A stretch of DNA of 64,000 nt from Pseudomonas yamanorum (GTDB lineage: Bacteria; Pseudomonadota; Gammaproteobacteria; Pseudomonadales; Pseudomonadaceae). The notes beneath the pieces were generated by a model, which saw nothing but the letters and a program-made list of their open reading frames with translations, was not told where the DNA came from and made no database searches. Made by a program: the position numbers and the translations under genes. Positions 51,233-59,984 of this stretch are shown here, piece by piece. Position 1 is the stretch's first letter, and each line of letters begins with the position of its first letter. The stretch covers positions 72,076 through 136,075 of the forward strand of contig NZ_JACARE010000032.1 in assembly GCF_013386765.1 (NCBI RefSeq), in the 5' to 3' direction.

Positions 51233-51256
51233 GAGCGAGCTTGCTCGCTCCTACAG
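51227..51256. repeat. single REP palindrome at kinase stop
   Basis: CTGTAGGAGCGAGC and its exact reverse complement flank TT, with no spacer. The kinase's last codon and TAG stop lie in the left arm. It is the only compact, unpaired element of the set. Confidence 0.92.
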
Positions 51257-51269
51257 GAGGCTCACCCCA

Positions 51270-51752
51270 TCAGCAATCGGTCAACCGCAGGAAAATCGCA
51301 GCCAACTGCTCGATGCCGGCCTGGTCCTGCGGGGTAAACCGCGACAGCGACGGACTGTCCAGGTCCAGTACACCGATCAGGCGCCCTTCCTTGACCAGCG
51401 GAACCACCAGTTCGCTGTTCGACGCGCTGTCACAAGCGATATGCCCCGGGAATGCGTGCACGTCTTCCACCCGCTGGGTTTGCCGCGAGGCCGCCGCCGC
51501 GCCGCAAACACCGCGGCCAAACGGAATACGCACACAGGCGATCTGCCCCTGGAAAGGCCCGAGCACCAACTCTTCATTACGGTTGAGGTAGAAGCCCGCC
51601 CAGTTCAAATCGTCCAGCTGGTTGAACAGGAACGCGGAAAACTGCGCGGCATTGGCAATGAAATCGCGCTCATCCGCCAGCAAGGATTCCAGCTGTGCAT
51701 GGAGCATGGCGTAGCCATCAAGGCCGGTTCCGGCCTGTTGCAAATCGATCAT
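51270..51752 (-). CDS. msrC: free methionine-(R)-sulfoxide reductase (GAF domain)
   Basis: This 160-residue GAF protein matches fRMsr (E. coli YebR/MsrC), which reduces free methionine-R-sulfoxide. The cysteine pattern is present in ACVRIPFGRGVCG and HAFPGHIACDSAS. The first of these two cysteine pairs and the last hold the catalytic and resolving thiols. I chose the ATG at 51752; the open frame upstream overlaps the next gene. It overlaps the upstream DUF815 gene by 4 bases. Confidence 0.93.
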   Translation of the reverse strand: MIDLQQAGTGLDGYAMLHAQLESLLADERDFIANAAQFSAFLFNQLDDLNWAGFYLNRNEELVLGPFQGQIACVRIPFGRGVCGAAAASRQTQRVEDVHAFPGHIACDSASNSELVVPLVKEGRLIGVLDLDSPSLSRFTPQDQAGIEQLAAIFLRLTDC

Positions 51753-52639
51753 GGTTGACGCTCCAGCAATTTGAGGCCCACCCAATAGCGGGCGAACTGA
51801 TAGGCACAACGGCCATTGCGATTGCCGCGGCCGGTGGCCCAGCGCACCGCGAGAATGTCCAGCTCTTCATCGCGCTGCCATTGCAAACCGGCCTTGCTCG
51901 CCAACTCACCGATCCAGTGCTCGACCACATCCAGGAAGTGCTCTTGGTTGAACGGGTAAAACGACAGCCACAGGCCGAACCGGTCAGACAGGGCAATCTT
52001 GTCCTCAACCGCTTCGTTGGGGTGCAGTTCACCGTCTATGTTCTTCCAGTTTTCATTATCGCTCTGGTTCTCGGGCACCAGGTGACGACGGTTGGAGGTG
52101 GCATACAACAGGACGTTTTCCGGTGCCTGCTCCAGGGAGCCATCGAGCACGCTCTTGAGCACACGGTAATCGCTCTCGCCGGCTTCAAAGGACAGGTCAT
52201 CACAGAACAGCACAAACCGCTGTGGCAATTTGATCAGTTGCTCGACCACCCGTGGCAAGTCCGCCAGGTGATCGCGCTCGATCTCGATCAGGCGCAAACC
52301 GGCCTTGGCATGCTGGGCCAACAAGGCGCGTACCATGGACGACTTACCCGTGCCGCGCGAGCCCCAGAGCAATGCATGGTTGGCCGGCAGGCCGTCGAGA
52401 AACTGTTGAGTGTTACGGGCCAACTGCTCGCGCTGTTTATCCACACCGATCAGGTCGGACAGGCGCATGTCCAGGCTGACTTCCAGCGGCAGCAAAAAGC
52501 CGCTGCGGCCTTCGCGCTGCCAGCGGGCAGCCAGGCAATGGTCCCAGTCAACGGCTTCACGGGGGGCAGGCAAAAGGGGTTCCAGGCGAGCAAGTACCGC
52601 GTCGGCACGCTCAAGAAAGGCATTCAATCGAGAATCCAC
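51749..52639 (-). CDS. DUF815 ATP-binding protein
   Basis: This AAA-like ATPase of 296 residues has a Walker A GSRGTGKSS near residue 93 and a Walker B LFCDDLSFE near 144. ATSNRRHLVPE is a sensor-1-like segment. It matches the DUF815 family of unknown function. I chose the GTG at 52639 because GAGGAA lies 5 bases upstream. Its 4-base overlap with msrC indicates one operon, but no functional link is known. Confidence 0.9.
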   Translation of the reverse strand: MDSRLNAFLERADAVLARLEPLLPAPREAVDWDHCLAARWQREGRSGFLLPLEVSLDMRLSDLIGVDKQREQLARNTQQFLDGLPANHALLWGSRGTGKSSMVRALLAQHAKAGLRLIEIERDHLADLPRVVEQLIKLPQRFVLFCDDLSFEAGESDYRVLKSVLDGSLEQAPENVLLYATSNRRHLVPENQSDNENWKNIDGELHPNEAVEDKIALSDRFGLWLSFYPFNQEHFLDVVEHWIGELASKAGLQWQRDEELDILAVRWATGRGNRNGRCAYQFARYWVGLKLLERQP

Positions 52640-52791
52640 GACTATTCCTCTGGCAAGTTCTTGTAAAAGATGGCGTATTGGCAACCCTGAGGCAGACCGT
52701 GCAGGGCTGCACCGAATAAAGTCGATTCGTGCCGGGCAAGTTCGAGCCTGTGGATGTTCAGCTATGCTTGCCGGGCGAAAGGAAACGTAAA

Positions 52792-55116
52792 GTGGTACAG
52801 CACCCGATGGATATCAAGTTCGCCCACCGCTTGTCTTATAAACAAGCCAGACTGACAGTGCTGGTCGGATTCGTCTTGGGAACCTTGCTCAGCCTGATAC
52901 AGATTGGGATTGATTATGCCAGCGAAGACGCTTCCATCAACCGGGAAATACGTGCGCTGATTGAAATCAGCCATAACCCGGCTTCGCGCATCGCCTATAA
53001 CATCGACGCCGAACTGGCTCAGGAACTGACCCTGGGACTGCTGCACTCCCCTGCCATCACCCGTGCACAACTGGTCGACAACAACGGTTTGGTACTGGCC
53101 GATGTGAATCGCCCGCGCAAGGAAAGCACCTACCGCCCCATCAGCGATTTCCTGTTTGGCGCCAACCGCCAATTCGAAGACCGGTTGTACCTCACCCACA
53201 TGCCCAATGACGCCCTCGGTGTATTGCGGCTTGACGTCGATACCTACGCATTCGGCAGCCGCTTCCTGCGCCGCGCCGAGATCACTCTGCTCAACGGCTT
53301 TGCCCGCAGCCTGCTGCTCACCGGGATTCTACTGGCGCTGTTCTACGTGATGCTGACCAAGCCGCTGGTGCGGATTATTCGCGAGCTGAGCTCCCGCAAG
53401 CACGAGCGCCTCGACTGCCCGCCGGGGCACGAACATGACGAGATCGGGGTGCTGGTCAACGTCGCCAATCAACAGTTTGAAACCATGGAGACGGAAATCC
53501 AGCAACGTCGGCACGCCGAGAACCGCCTGACTGAATACCTCGGGCAACTGGAAGACATCGTTTCCGCGCGCACCACCGAGCTCAAGGCCATCAATCATCG
53601 ACTGACGCTGTCGAACGACGAACTGGAAGCGGCGAAGATGACGGCCCTCGCCATGGCCCAGGCACGGGCAGCATTCCTGGCCAACATGAGCCATGAAATC
53701 CGTACGCCGCTCAACGGTCTGTTGGGGATGATCGCGCTGTCCCTCGACAGCCCGCTGAACGCCGAGCAACGCCAGCAACTGTCGATCGCCCATGACTCGG
53801 GCAAAGTGCTGGTGGAGCTGCTCAACGATATCCTCGACCTGTCCAAGTTCGACGCGGGCCAGCTGGAACTGGAAAGTATCCCGTTCGACCTCGGCGCACT
53901 GGTGGAAGACACCGCCAACCTGCTCTCGCAAAACGCCGCGCCCAGCGTGGAATTGACGTGTTTGATCGACCCGCAGTTTCCCGCCCAGGTGCTGGGCGAC
54001 CCGACGCGGGTACGGCAGATTGTCAGCAACCTGCTGTCCAACGCCCTGAAGTTCACGCGTTTTGGCCGGGTGGACGTGCGCCTCAGCGCGCAGGCCGACC
54101 GGGTCAGGATCGAGGTGTGTGACACCGGTATCGGGATCGCCCAGGACGCCCAGGTGAAGATCTTCCAGCCATTCACCCAAGCTGGTGCGGGCATCACTCG
54201 CCAATTTGGCGGGACCGGACTGGGCCTGGCGTTGACCCATAACCTCTGCGAGGCCATGAAGGGCCGCCTGAGCATCAGCTCCGAGGCCGGCTTTGGCAGC
54301 CAGTTCTGCGCCGACCTGCCATTGCCGACGCATTTGCCGGCGACGCGCCAGACACCGTTGTCGGGCGACGTGATCGCAATCACCAGCACCAACAGCGGCC
54401 TGGCGGAACTGCTCGGCAGCCTCCTGCCAAGCTGGGGGCTGGCGCCGCGCGTCTACTCCATCGAAGATGACTTGACCGGGCAGACCCCGGACCTGTTGAT
54501 CACCGATTGCCCCGAGTGCCTGTTTCGCCTGCGCCCGACGATCACCGCGCCGATCCTGCTGGTGACTGCCTACGGCAACTTCATGCCCAGTGAAGAGGTC
54601 GCCGCCCTGGCGCCTTTGCAGCAACAAGCCCGGCCGCTGAGCCGCACGGCGCTGTACCAGATTCTGCAACGCAACTTGCGCACCGATCCAGACCTGGTCC
54701 TTGACCTGATCCAACTGGAAACCGCCCCCCTCGCCCATCGGGCGCGCATCCTGCTGGTGGAGGACAACCCGGTCAATCAACTGGTGGCCAAGGGCATGCT
54801 CGGCAAGCTCGGCTGCGAGGTGATCGTCGCGGCCCATGGTGGCGAAGCCCTCAAGCTGCTTGAAGAACAAAGCTTCCACATGGTGTTGATGGACTGCAAC
54901 ATGCCGGTGATGGATGGCTATGAAGCCAGCCGGCAGATCCGCCGCAGCGGACGCTGGCCGGACTTGCCGATTGTGGCCCTGACCGCCAACGCCATGTCCG
55001 AGGAACGCGAGCGTTGCCGGGCGGCGGGCATGAATGACTACCTGGCCAAGCCGTTTCGCCGCGAAGAACTCAAGGCCTTGCTCGACCTGTGGGTGCCGAC
55101 TACGACAAGCCTTTGA
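52792..55116 (+). CDS. sagS: SagS-like hybrid sensor histidine kinase
   Basis: This 774-residue kinase has TM1 at about 20-41, a periplasmic sensory region to about 170, TM2 at about 170-190, then HAMP-like and coiled-coil segments. The phospho-acceptor is His 301 (SHEIRTPLNGLLG); N-box SNALKFT and GTGLGLAL follow. A degenerate receiver-like region lies at about 525-640 (LLITDCPECLF), and an intact receiver with Asp 701 ends the protein. There is no Hpt, so an external Hpt is needed; SagS of P. aeruginosa uses HptB. The gene order with ospR and gpx supports SagS. I chose the GTG at 52792 for its AAAGGAAA site; ATG 52807 is the alternative. Confidence 0.88.
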   Translation: MVQHPMDIKFAHRLSYKQARLTVLVGFVLGTLLSLIQIGIDYASEDASINREIRALIEISHNPASRIAYNIDAELAQELTLGLLHSPAITRAQLVDNNGLVLADVNRPRKESTYRPISDFLFGANRQFEDRLYLTHMPNDALGVLRLDVDTYAFGSRFLRRAEITLLNGFARSLLLTGILLALFYVMLTKPLVRIIRELSSRKHERLDCPPGHEHDEIGVLVNVANQQFETMETEIQQRRHAENRLTEYLGQLEDIVSARTTELKAINHRLTLSNDELEAAKMTALAMAQARAAFLANMSHEIRTPLNGLLGMIALSLDSPLNAEQRQQLSIAHDSGKVLVELLNDILDLSKFDAGQLELESIPFDLGALVEDTANLLSQNAAPSVELTCLIDPQFPAQVLGDPTRVRQIVSNLLSNALKFTRFGRVDVRLSAQADRVRIEVCDTGIGIAQDAQVKIFQPFTQAGAGITRQFGGTGLGLALTHNLCEAMKGRLSISSEAGFGSQFCADLPLPTHLPATRQTPLSGDVIAITSTNSGLAELLGSLLPSWGLAPRVYSIEDDLTGQTPDLLITDCPECLFRLRPTITAPILLVTAYGNFMPSEEVAALAPLQQQARPLSRTALYQILQRNLRTDPDLVLDLIQLETAPLAHRARILLVEDNPVNQLVAKGMLGKLGCEVIVAAHGGEALKLLEEQSFHMVLMDCNMPVMDGYEASRQIRRSGRWPDLPIVALTANAMSEERERCRAAGMNDYLAKPFRREELKALLDLWVPTTTSL

Positions 55117-55552
55117 TCTGGCGTAATAGCTCGTCCAGGCCGTCACGCAGGGCATCGGCCTGGTTCAGGTCAACCCCGCTGTCGCACAGCAGCCGTGCCT
55201 TCAGCGGTTGCACCCGGTCGCGCAGGATGCGGCCTTCATCGGTCAGGCTCAGGTGCACTTCCCGCTCATCCAGCGCACTGCGCTGACGCCTCACCAGGGC
55301 AAGCTGCTCCAGGCGCTTGAGCAGCGGCGTCAGCGTGCCGGAATCCAGCAACAGACGCTCGCCCAAGGCCTTGACCGTGGGCTGCGGCATAGCTGCATCC
55401 TGCCATTCCCACAGCACCAGCATCACCAGATATTGCGGGTAGGTCAGGCCCAACTGGTCGAGCATCGGCTTATAGGCCCGGGTCACTGCGCGTGAGGCGG
55501 CGTACAGCTTGAAGCACAGTTGGTCGTCGAGGGCCAGGGACAGGTCGGTCAT
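55100..55552 (-). CDS. ospR: OspR/OhrR-type MarR-family peroxide-sensing regulator
   Basis: This 150-residue regulator belongs to the OhrR branch of MarR. The sensing cysteine is at residue 13 in LDDQLCFKLYAASRAV, and a second cysteine near 123 (RLLCDSGVDL) suggests a two-cysteine mechanism. GLTYPQYLVMLVLWE and LDSGTLTPLLKRLE are typical. It overlaps the glutathione peroxidase gene by 4 bases, as ospR does in P. aeruginosa. AATT-rich inverted repeats upstream of gpx resemble the OhrR site, so it likely represses this operon and itself. Confidence 0.92.
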   Translation of the reverse strand: MTDLSLALDDQLCFKLYAASRAVTRAYKPMLDQLGLTYPQYLVMLVLWEWQDAAMPQPTVKALGERLLLDSGTLTPLLKRLEQLALVRRQRSALDEREVHLSLTDEGRILRDRVQPLKARLLCDSGVDLNQADALRDGLDELLRQIKGLS

Positions 55553-56034
55553 TTGAGCAGGGCTTCAATCTCTTGGGTCAGGTCCTGGGGCTTGGTAGTG
55601 GGGGCGAAACGCTTGACTACCTTGCCGTCGCGTCCGATCAGGAACTTGGTGAAGTTCCACTTGATGCCCTTGGAACCCAGCAAACCCGGGGCCTGCTTTT
55701 TTAGCTGCACGAACAACGGGTGGGCGTCGCCGCCATTGACGTCGATCTTCTTGAACAGCGGGAAACTGACACCGAAGTTCAGCTCGCAAAATTCCGAAAT
55801 GGCGCCTTCGTTGCCCGGCTCCTGCTTGCCGAACTGGTTGCAGGGAAAACCCAACACCACCAGGCCCTGGTCCTTGTAGTGCTGCCAGAGTTCCTCGAGC
55901 CCCTTGTATTGCGGGGTGAAGCCGCACTTGCTGGCGGTATTGACCACCAGAATCGCCTTGCCGGCGAAATCGGCCAAGGTCTTTTGCTCACCCTTGATGG
56001 TGGTGCAAGGGATGCTCAGCAGGTTGTCGCTCAT
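55549..56034 (-). CDS. gpx: glutathione peroxidase
   Basis: This 161-residue thiol peroxidase reduces hydroperoxides. The peroxidatic cysteine replaces selenocysteine in VVNTASKCGFTPQYKGLE, near residue 37. GFPCNQFGKQEPG and KWNFTKFLIGRDG complete the Gln/Trp/Asn catalytic set. There is no signal peptide. It is first in the operon with ospR and sits just downstream of two AATT-type operators. It may use thioredoxin rather than glutathione, as many bacterial members do. Confidence 0.95.
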   Translation of the reverse strand: MSDNLLSIPCTTIKGEQKTLADFAGKAILVVNTASKCGFTPQYKGLEELWQHYKDQGLVVLGFPCNQFGKQEPGNEGAISEFCELNFGVSFPLFKKIDVNGGDAHPLFVQLKKQAPGLLGSKGIKWNFTKFLIGRDGKVVKRFAPTTKPQDLTQEIEALLK

Positions 56035-56075
56035 GGCAGTGCCTCGAAAGAAATGGGAAGAACTGAAAGATAGTA

Positions 56076-56105
56076 GGCAATTTAATTGTGTGCAATTGAA
56101 TTGCC
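56076..56105. promoter_or_regulatory. double OhrR/OspR-type operator
   Basis: CAATTTAATTG (56078-56088) and CAATTGAATTG (56093-56103) are 15 bases apart centre to centre, and the 30-base whole is itself a near-palindrome. Both resemble the TACAATT-AATTGTA operator of OhrR proteins. Confidence 0.75.
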
Positions 56106-56166
56106 CGGACTTATAGCTGGGTATAACGGCCCCTGCGGGCGCGAAGGCCCGCAGAAGGCGTACGGT

Positions 56167-56559
56167 CTAGCGCGGTACCAGGTCCAGGCACACCGAGTTG
56201 ATGCAATAACGCAGGCCGGTGGGCGGCGGGCCGTCCGGGAACACATGGCCCAGGTGCGCATCGCACTTGGCGCAGGTGACTTCGGTACGGATCATGCCAT
56301 GGCTGATGTCGCGAATCTCGACCATCGCCTGCTCGGCAATCGGCTCGTAGAAGCTGGGCCAGCCGCAGCCGGAGTCAAACTTCGCGTTGGAATCGAACAG
56401 CGGCTCATTGCAGCAGATGCAGTGGTACACGCCGTCGGTCTTGGTGCCGTTGTACTTGCCGCTGAACGGTCGCTCGGTGCCCTTGAGACGGCACACGTTG
56501 TACTGCTCCGGGTCGAGCATGGCTTTCCATTCATCAACGGTTTTCTGCAACTTTTCCAT
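56167..56559 (-). CDS. msrB: peptide methionine-(R)-S-oxide reductase
   Basis: MsrB repairs R-form methionine sulfoxide in proteins. The 130-residue product has two CxxC zinc pairs (CICC and CAKC), GCGWPSFYEP, the HLGHVF segment and the catalytic cysteine in LRYCINS. I chose the ATG at 56559, with a GAGGTG site; the frame extends 37 codons upstream into the divergent promoter. It lies upstream of gpx-ospR on the same strand and may be co-controlled. Confidence 0.95.
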   Translation of the reverse strand: MEKLQKTVDEWKAMLDPEQYNVCRLKGTERPFSGKYNGTKTDGVYHCICCNEPLFDSNAKFDSGCGWPSFYEPIAEQAMVEIRDISHGMIRTEVTCAKCDAHLGHVFPDGPPPTGLRYCINSVCLDLVPR

Positions 56560-56761
56560 CGGTACACCTCGGCAACTGAAAAAGCCTGATCTGTGTCTTT
56601 TCCATGGATCAGGCGGCACGTATGATTGCGCCTCTTCAAAACGCCAGTCTGGCACCCGCGTAACCGGCATTCAAACGTATTTATGGGTCAGGCCAACGCA
56701 GGATTCTCAGCACGGTAGTCTTCACACCGTCTGGATCGTTCATTTTCAGGATCACATCGCC

Positions 56762-57973
56762 ATGCAGGTCAGCAAATCGAACAAGCTCGCCAACGTCTGC
56801 TACGACATTCGCGGCCCGGTGCTCAAGCACGCCAAACGCCTGGAAGAGGAAGGCCATCGCATCCTCAAGCTGAACATTGGCAACCCGGCACCCTTTGGTT
56901 TCGAAGCGCCGGACGAAATCCTCCAGGACGTGATCCGCAACCTGCCTACCGCCCAGGGCTACAGCGACTCCAAAGGCCTGTTCAGTGCCCGCAAGGCGGT
57001 GATGCAGTACTACCAGCAAAAGCAGGTTGAAGGTGTCGGCATCGAAGACATCTACCTGGGCAACGGCGTGTCCGAACTGATCGTCATGTCCATGCAGGCC
57101 CTGCTCAACAATGGCGACGAAGTGCTGGTACCGGCGCCCGACTACCCGCTGTGGACCGCCGCCGTAACCCTGGCCGGCGGCCACCCGGTGCATTACCTGT
57201 GTGACGAGGGCGCCGACTGGTTCCCGGACCTGGCCGACATCAAGGCCAAGATCACCCCGAACACCAAGGCCCTGGTAATCATCAACCCGAACAACCCGAC
57301 CGGCGCGGTGTATTCCAAAGAAGTACTGCTGGGCATGCTCGAACTGGCCCGCCAGCACAACCTGGTGGTGTTCTCCGACGAGATCTACGACAAAATCCTC
57401 TATGACGATGCCGTGCACATCTGCACCGCCTCCCTGGCGCCGGACCTGTTGTGCCTGACCTTCAACGGCCTGTCGAAATCCTATCGGGTGGCGGGTTTCC
57501 GCTCCGGCTGGATCGCGATTTCCGGTCCCAAGCACAATGCCCAGAGCTATATCGAAGGCATCGACATGCTGGCCAACATGCGCCTGTGTGCCAACGTGCC
57601 AAGCCAGCACGCCATCCAGACCGCACTGGGCGGCTACCAGAGCATCAATGACCTGGTGCTGCCACAAGGCCGCCTGCTGGAGCAGCGCAACCGTACCTGG
57701 GAACTGCTGAACGCGATTCCGGGTGTCAGCTGCGTCAAGCCCATGGGCGCGCTGTACGCCTTCCCGCGGATCGACCCCAAAGTGTGCCCGATCCTCAACG
57801 ATGAGAAGTTCGTGCTCGACCTGCTGCTGTCGGAAAAGCTGCTGGTGGTCCAGGGCACGGCGTTCAACTGGCCGTGGCCGGATCACTTCCGAGTGGTCAC
57901 CTTGCCGCGGGTGGATGACCTGGAAATGGCCATCGGTCGTATCGGCAACTTCCTGAAGTCCTATCGCCAGTAA
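56762..57973 (+). CDS. alaA: alanine-type aminotransferase (AlaA-like)
   Basis: This 403-residue fold-type I aminotransferase matches E. coli AlaA, which makes alanine from pyruvate and glutamate. KLNIGNPAPFGF, IINPNNPTGAVY, SDEIYDKILYDD and the PLP lysine in NGLSKSYRVAGFRSGW are typical. The start is the ATG at 56762, in a long frame that is open upstream without similarity. It is divergent from msrB. The pathway role is inferred from family likeness. Confidence 0.9.
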   Translation: MQVSKSNKLANVCYDIRGPVLKHAKRLEEEGHRILKLNIGNPAPFGFEAPDEILQDVIRNLPTAQGYSDSKGLFSARKAVMQYYQQKQVEGVGIEDIYLGNGVSELIVMSMQALLNNGDEVLVPAPDYPLWTAAVTLAGGHPVHYLCDEGADWFPDLADIKAKITPNTKALVIINPNNPTGAVYSKEVLLGMLELARQHNLVVFSDEIYDKILYDDAVHICTASLAPDLLCLTFNGLSKSYRVAGFRSGWIAISGPKHNAQSYIEGIDMLANMRLCANVPSQHAIQTALGGYQSINDLVLPQGRLLEQRNRTWELLNAIPGVSCVKPMGALYAFPRIDPKVCPILNDEKFVLDLLLSEKLLVVQGTAFNWPWPDHFRVVTLPRVDDLEMAIGRIGNFLKSYRQ

Positions 57974-58287
57974 CGGGCATTGCGCTGTACGGCCCACCCG
58001 CGGTCGTACAGCGATTATCTGGCAACACTTCTTTGCCCTGCGCGGGCCCCTTCGCCTTTTACACTCACCGGTTCCCCCCCTGTTCGGGCATCACCCTATA
58101 ATTACAGGGCGGCAAGGGAGTGGAGCGAGACGCCCGTGCCGTCCCGGGTGTCGGAAATTCCCTTCAAGGCTCTACATTCAGGCTGTAGGACACAGTTTGA
58201 AATAGTCCCTCGGTTGAATAGCCCCATGCCGCACCTTATATACCCCGCAGTACGCGACATATTAAGCATGAGGAGAATTCTACAACC
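57974..58287. other. intergenic region between aminotransferase and htpX
   Basis: These 314 bases hold a hairpin (CGCTGTACG with CGTACAGCG, 57983-58013) without T-run after the aminotransferase gene and a predicted sigma-70 promoter near 58214. I see no gene. Confidence 0.5.
58214..58242 (+). promoter_or_regulatory. predicted sigma-70 promoter of htpX
   Basis: TTGAAT and TATATA are separated by 17 bases. Transcription would begin about 40 bases before the start codon. Confidence 0.55.
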
Positions 58288-59175
58288 ATGATGCGCATTC
58301 TGCTGTTCTTGGCCACTAACCTGGCGGTCGTGCTGATTGCCAGCATCACGCTGAGCCTTTTCGGCTTCAATGGGATCATGGCGGCCAACGGGGTTGATCT
58401 GAACCTCAATCAGCTGCTGATCTTCTGTGCGGTCTTTGGTTTTGCCGGTTCGATTTTCTCGCTGTTCATCTCCAAGTGGATGGCGAAGATGAGCACCAGC
58501 ACCCAGATCATCACCCAGCCACGTACCCGGCATGAGCAATGGCTGCTGCAAACCGTCGAGCAACTGTCCCGCGAAGCCGGGATCAAGATGCCCGAAGTCG
58601 GGATTTTCCCGGCCTATGAAGCCAACGCTTTCGCCACCGGCTGGAACAAGAACGATGCACTGGTGGCGGTCAGCCAGGGCTTGCTGGAGCGGTTCTCGCC
58701 CGACGAAATCAAGGCGGTGCTGGCCCACGAGATCGGCCACGTGGCCAACGGTGACATGGTCACCCTGGCACTGGTCCAGGGCGTGGTGAACACCTTCGTG
58801 ATGTTCTTCGCGCGGATCATCGGCAACTTCGTCGACAAGGTGATCTTCAAGAACGAACAGGGCCAGGGCATGGCCTACTACGTGGCGACCATCTTCGCCG
58901 AACTGGTGCTGGGCTTCCTGGCCAGCTCGATCGTGATGTGGTTCTCGCGCAAACGGGAGTTTCGCGCAGACGAAGCCGGTGCTCGCCTGGCCGGTACCGG
59001 CGCGATGATCAGCGCCCTGCAACACCTGCGCTCCGAACAGGGCTTGCCGGTGCACATGCCGAACACCCTGACGGCCTTTGGCATCAACGGTGGTATCAAG
59101 CAGGGCATGGCTCGCCTGTTCATGAGCCACCCGCCGCTGGAAGAGCGGATTGACGCACTGCGTCGTCGCGGCTGA
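58288..59175 (+). CDS. htpX: membrane metalloprotease HtpX
   Basis: HtpX is an inner-membrane zinc protease that degrades misfolded membrane proteins with FtsH. The 295-residue product has two N-terminal hydrophobic segments, the zinc motif HEIGH in AHEIGHVANGD near residue 147, two further TM segments near 155-215, and a third ligand in REFRADEAGA. SHPPLEERIDAL ends it. A GGAG ribosome binding site precedes the ATG. A terminator follows. Confidence 0.96.
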   Translation: MMRILLFLATNLAVVLIASITLSLFGFNGIMAANGVDLNLNQLLIFCAVFGFAGSIFSLFISKWMAKMSTSTQIITQPRTRHEQWLLQTVEQLSREAGIKMPEVGIFPAYEANAFATGWNKNDALVAVSQGLLERFSPDEIKAVLAHEIGHVANGDMVTLALVQGVVNTFVMFFARIIGNFVDKVIFKNEQGQGMAYYVATIFAELVLGFLASSIVMWFSRKREFRADEAGARLAGTGAMISALQHLRSEQGLPVHMPNTLTAFGINGGIKQGMARLFMSHPPLEERIDALRRRG

Positions 59176-59182
59176 TAGCGAC

Positions 59183-59214
59183 AAAAAAAGGGGCGATTCA
59201 ATCGCCCCTTTTTT
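59183..59214. terminator. bidirectional intrinsic terminator
   Basis: AAAAAAGGGGCGAT and ATCGCCCCTTTTTT pair over a 3-base loop. It serves htpX and the convergent tpm gene. Confidence 0.95.
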
Positions 59215-59225
59215 GTGGGCGCGAT

Positions 59226-59882
59226 TCAGCCTTTGGCCAGGCGATACACCCGCTCGTCCAGGCGCGTGACGCCATCCTGAACAAACTTCCAGCTGCCCCC
59301 CAGGATGTCCTGCTCCTCCAGCACATCCAGTCTCCACTGCCCGCCAAGCAGCAGCCTCACCTCGTCGTCACTCACCGCAAACGGCGGGCCGGCTTTCTGC
59401 GATTGTTCATAGTCGAGGGTGATCAACAGGCCTCGGCTGCCTTCAGCCAGCACCCGGTTCAAATGCGCTGCGTACTGCTCGCGCATCAGCGGCGGCAAGG
59501 CAATCAATGCTGCCCGGTCGTATAACGCCGTGCACTCAGTTACTGCTCCAGCATCCAGCGCAAAGAAATCCCCGCACCACAGCTCAATGGCCCCCGCCTG
59601 GAAGACCTTGAACGCACCGCGTTGATGGATCTGCGGCGTCAGTCCCTGCTCGCTGAAAAATCCCTCAATGGCCTTTTCCGACAGCTCAACCCCCATCACC
59701 CGATGCCCGATGCTCGCCAGCCATGCCAGATCCAGACTCTTGCCACACAACGGCACCAGCACCTGCGCCCCGTTTGACACGCCCAGGCCCGGCCAGTGGC
59801 GTAGCAGGTAAGGGTTCACCTCGCTCAGATGAAAGCCTGTCTGATTACGCGCCCAGCGCTCATGCCAAAATCCCGGCTCCAT
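59226..59882 (-). CDS. tpm: thiopurine S-methyltransferase (TPMT)
   Basis: This 218-residue SAM-dependent methyltransferase matches bacterial TPMT, which also methylates tellurite and selenite. FWHERWARNQTGFHLSEVNP near the start, LVPLCGKSLDLAWLA (SAM motif I) and YDRAALIALPPLMREQYA are typical. It is convergent with htpX and shares its terminator. P. aeruginosa has it at the same place. Confidence 0.95.
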   Translation of the reverse strand: MEPGFWHERWARNQTGFHLSEVNPYLLRHWPGLGVSNGAQVLVPLCGKSLDLAWLASIGHRVMGVELSEKAIEGFFSEQGLTPQIHQRGAFKVFQAGAIELWCGDFFALDAGAVTECTALYDRAALIALPPLMREQYAAHLNRVLAEGSRGLLITLDYEQSQKAGPPFAVSDDEVRLLLGGQWRLDVLEEQDILGGSWKFVQDGVTRLDERVYRLAKG

Positions 59883-59984
59883 GATTCACCCTGAAAATTC
59901 GATCAAATAGCGCTAAAACTTATATTAGATTTAGATCAATGATCTGATTGAAGATGGTCCCATCTTAACCCTCAGGACCCGCTC

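Noticed and set aside
53329..55155. 608-residue minus-strand open frame opposite the SagS-like kinase
   Set aside because: Antisense to conserved kinase motifs, with low-complexity Gln/Arg/His composition; a shadow frame.
58195..58227. Sigma-32 heat-shock promoter for htpX (TTTGAAA and CCCCAT)
   Set aside because: The two elements are 19 bases apart, beyond the usual range, and a better sigma-70 promoter overlaps.
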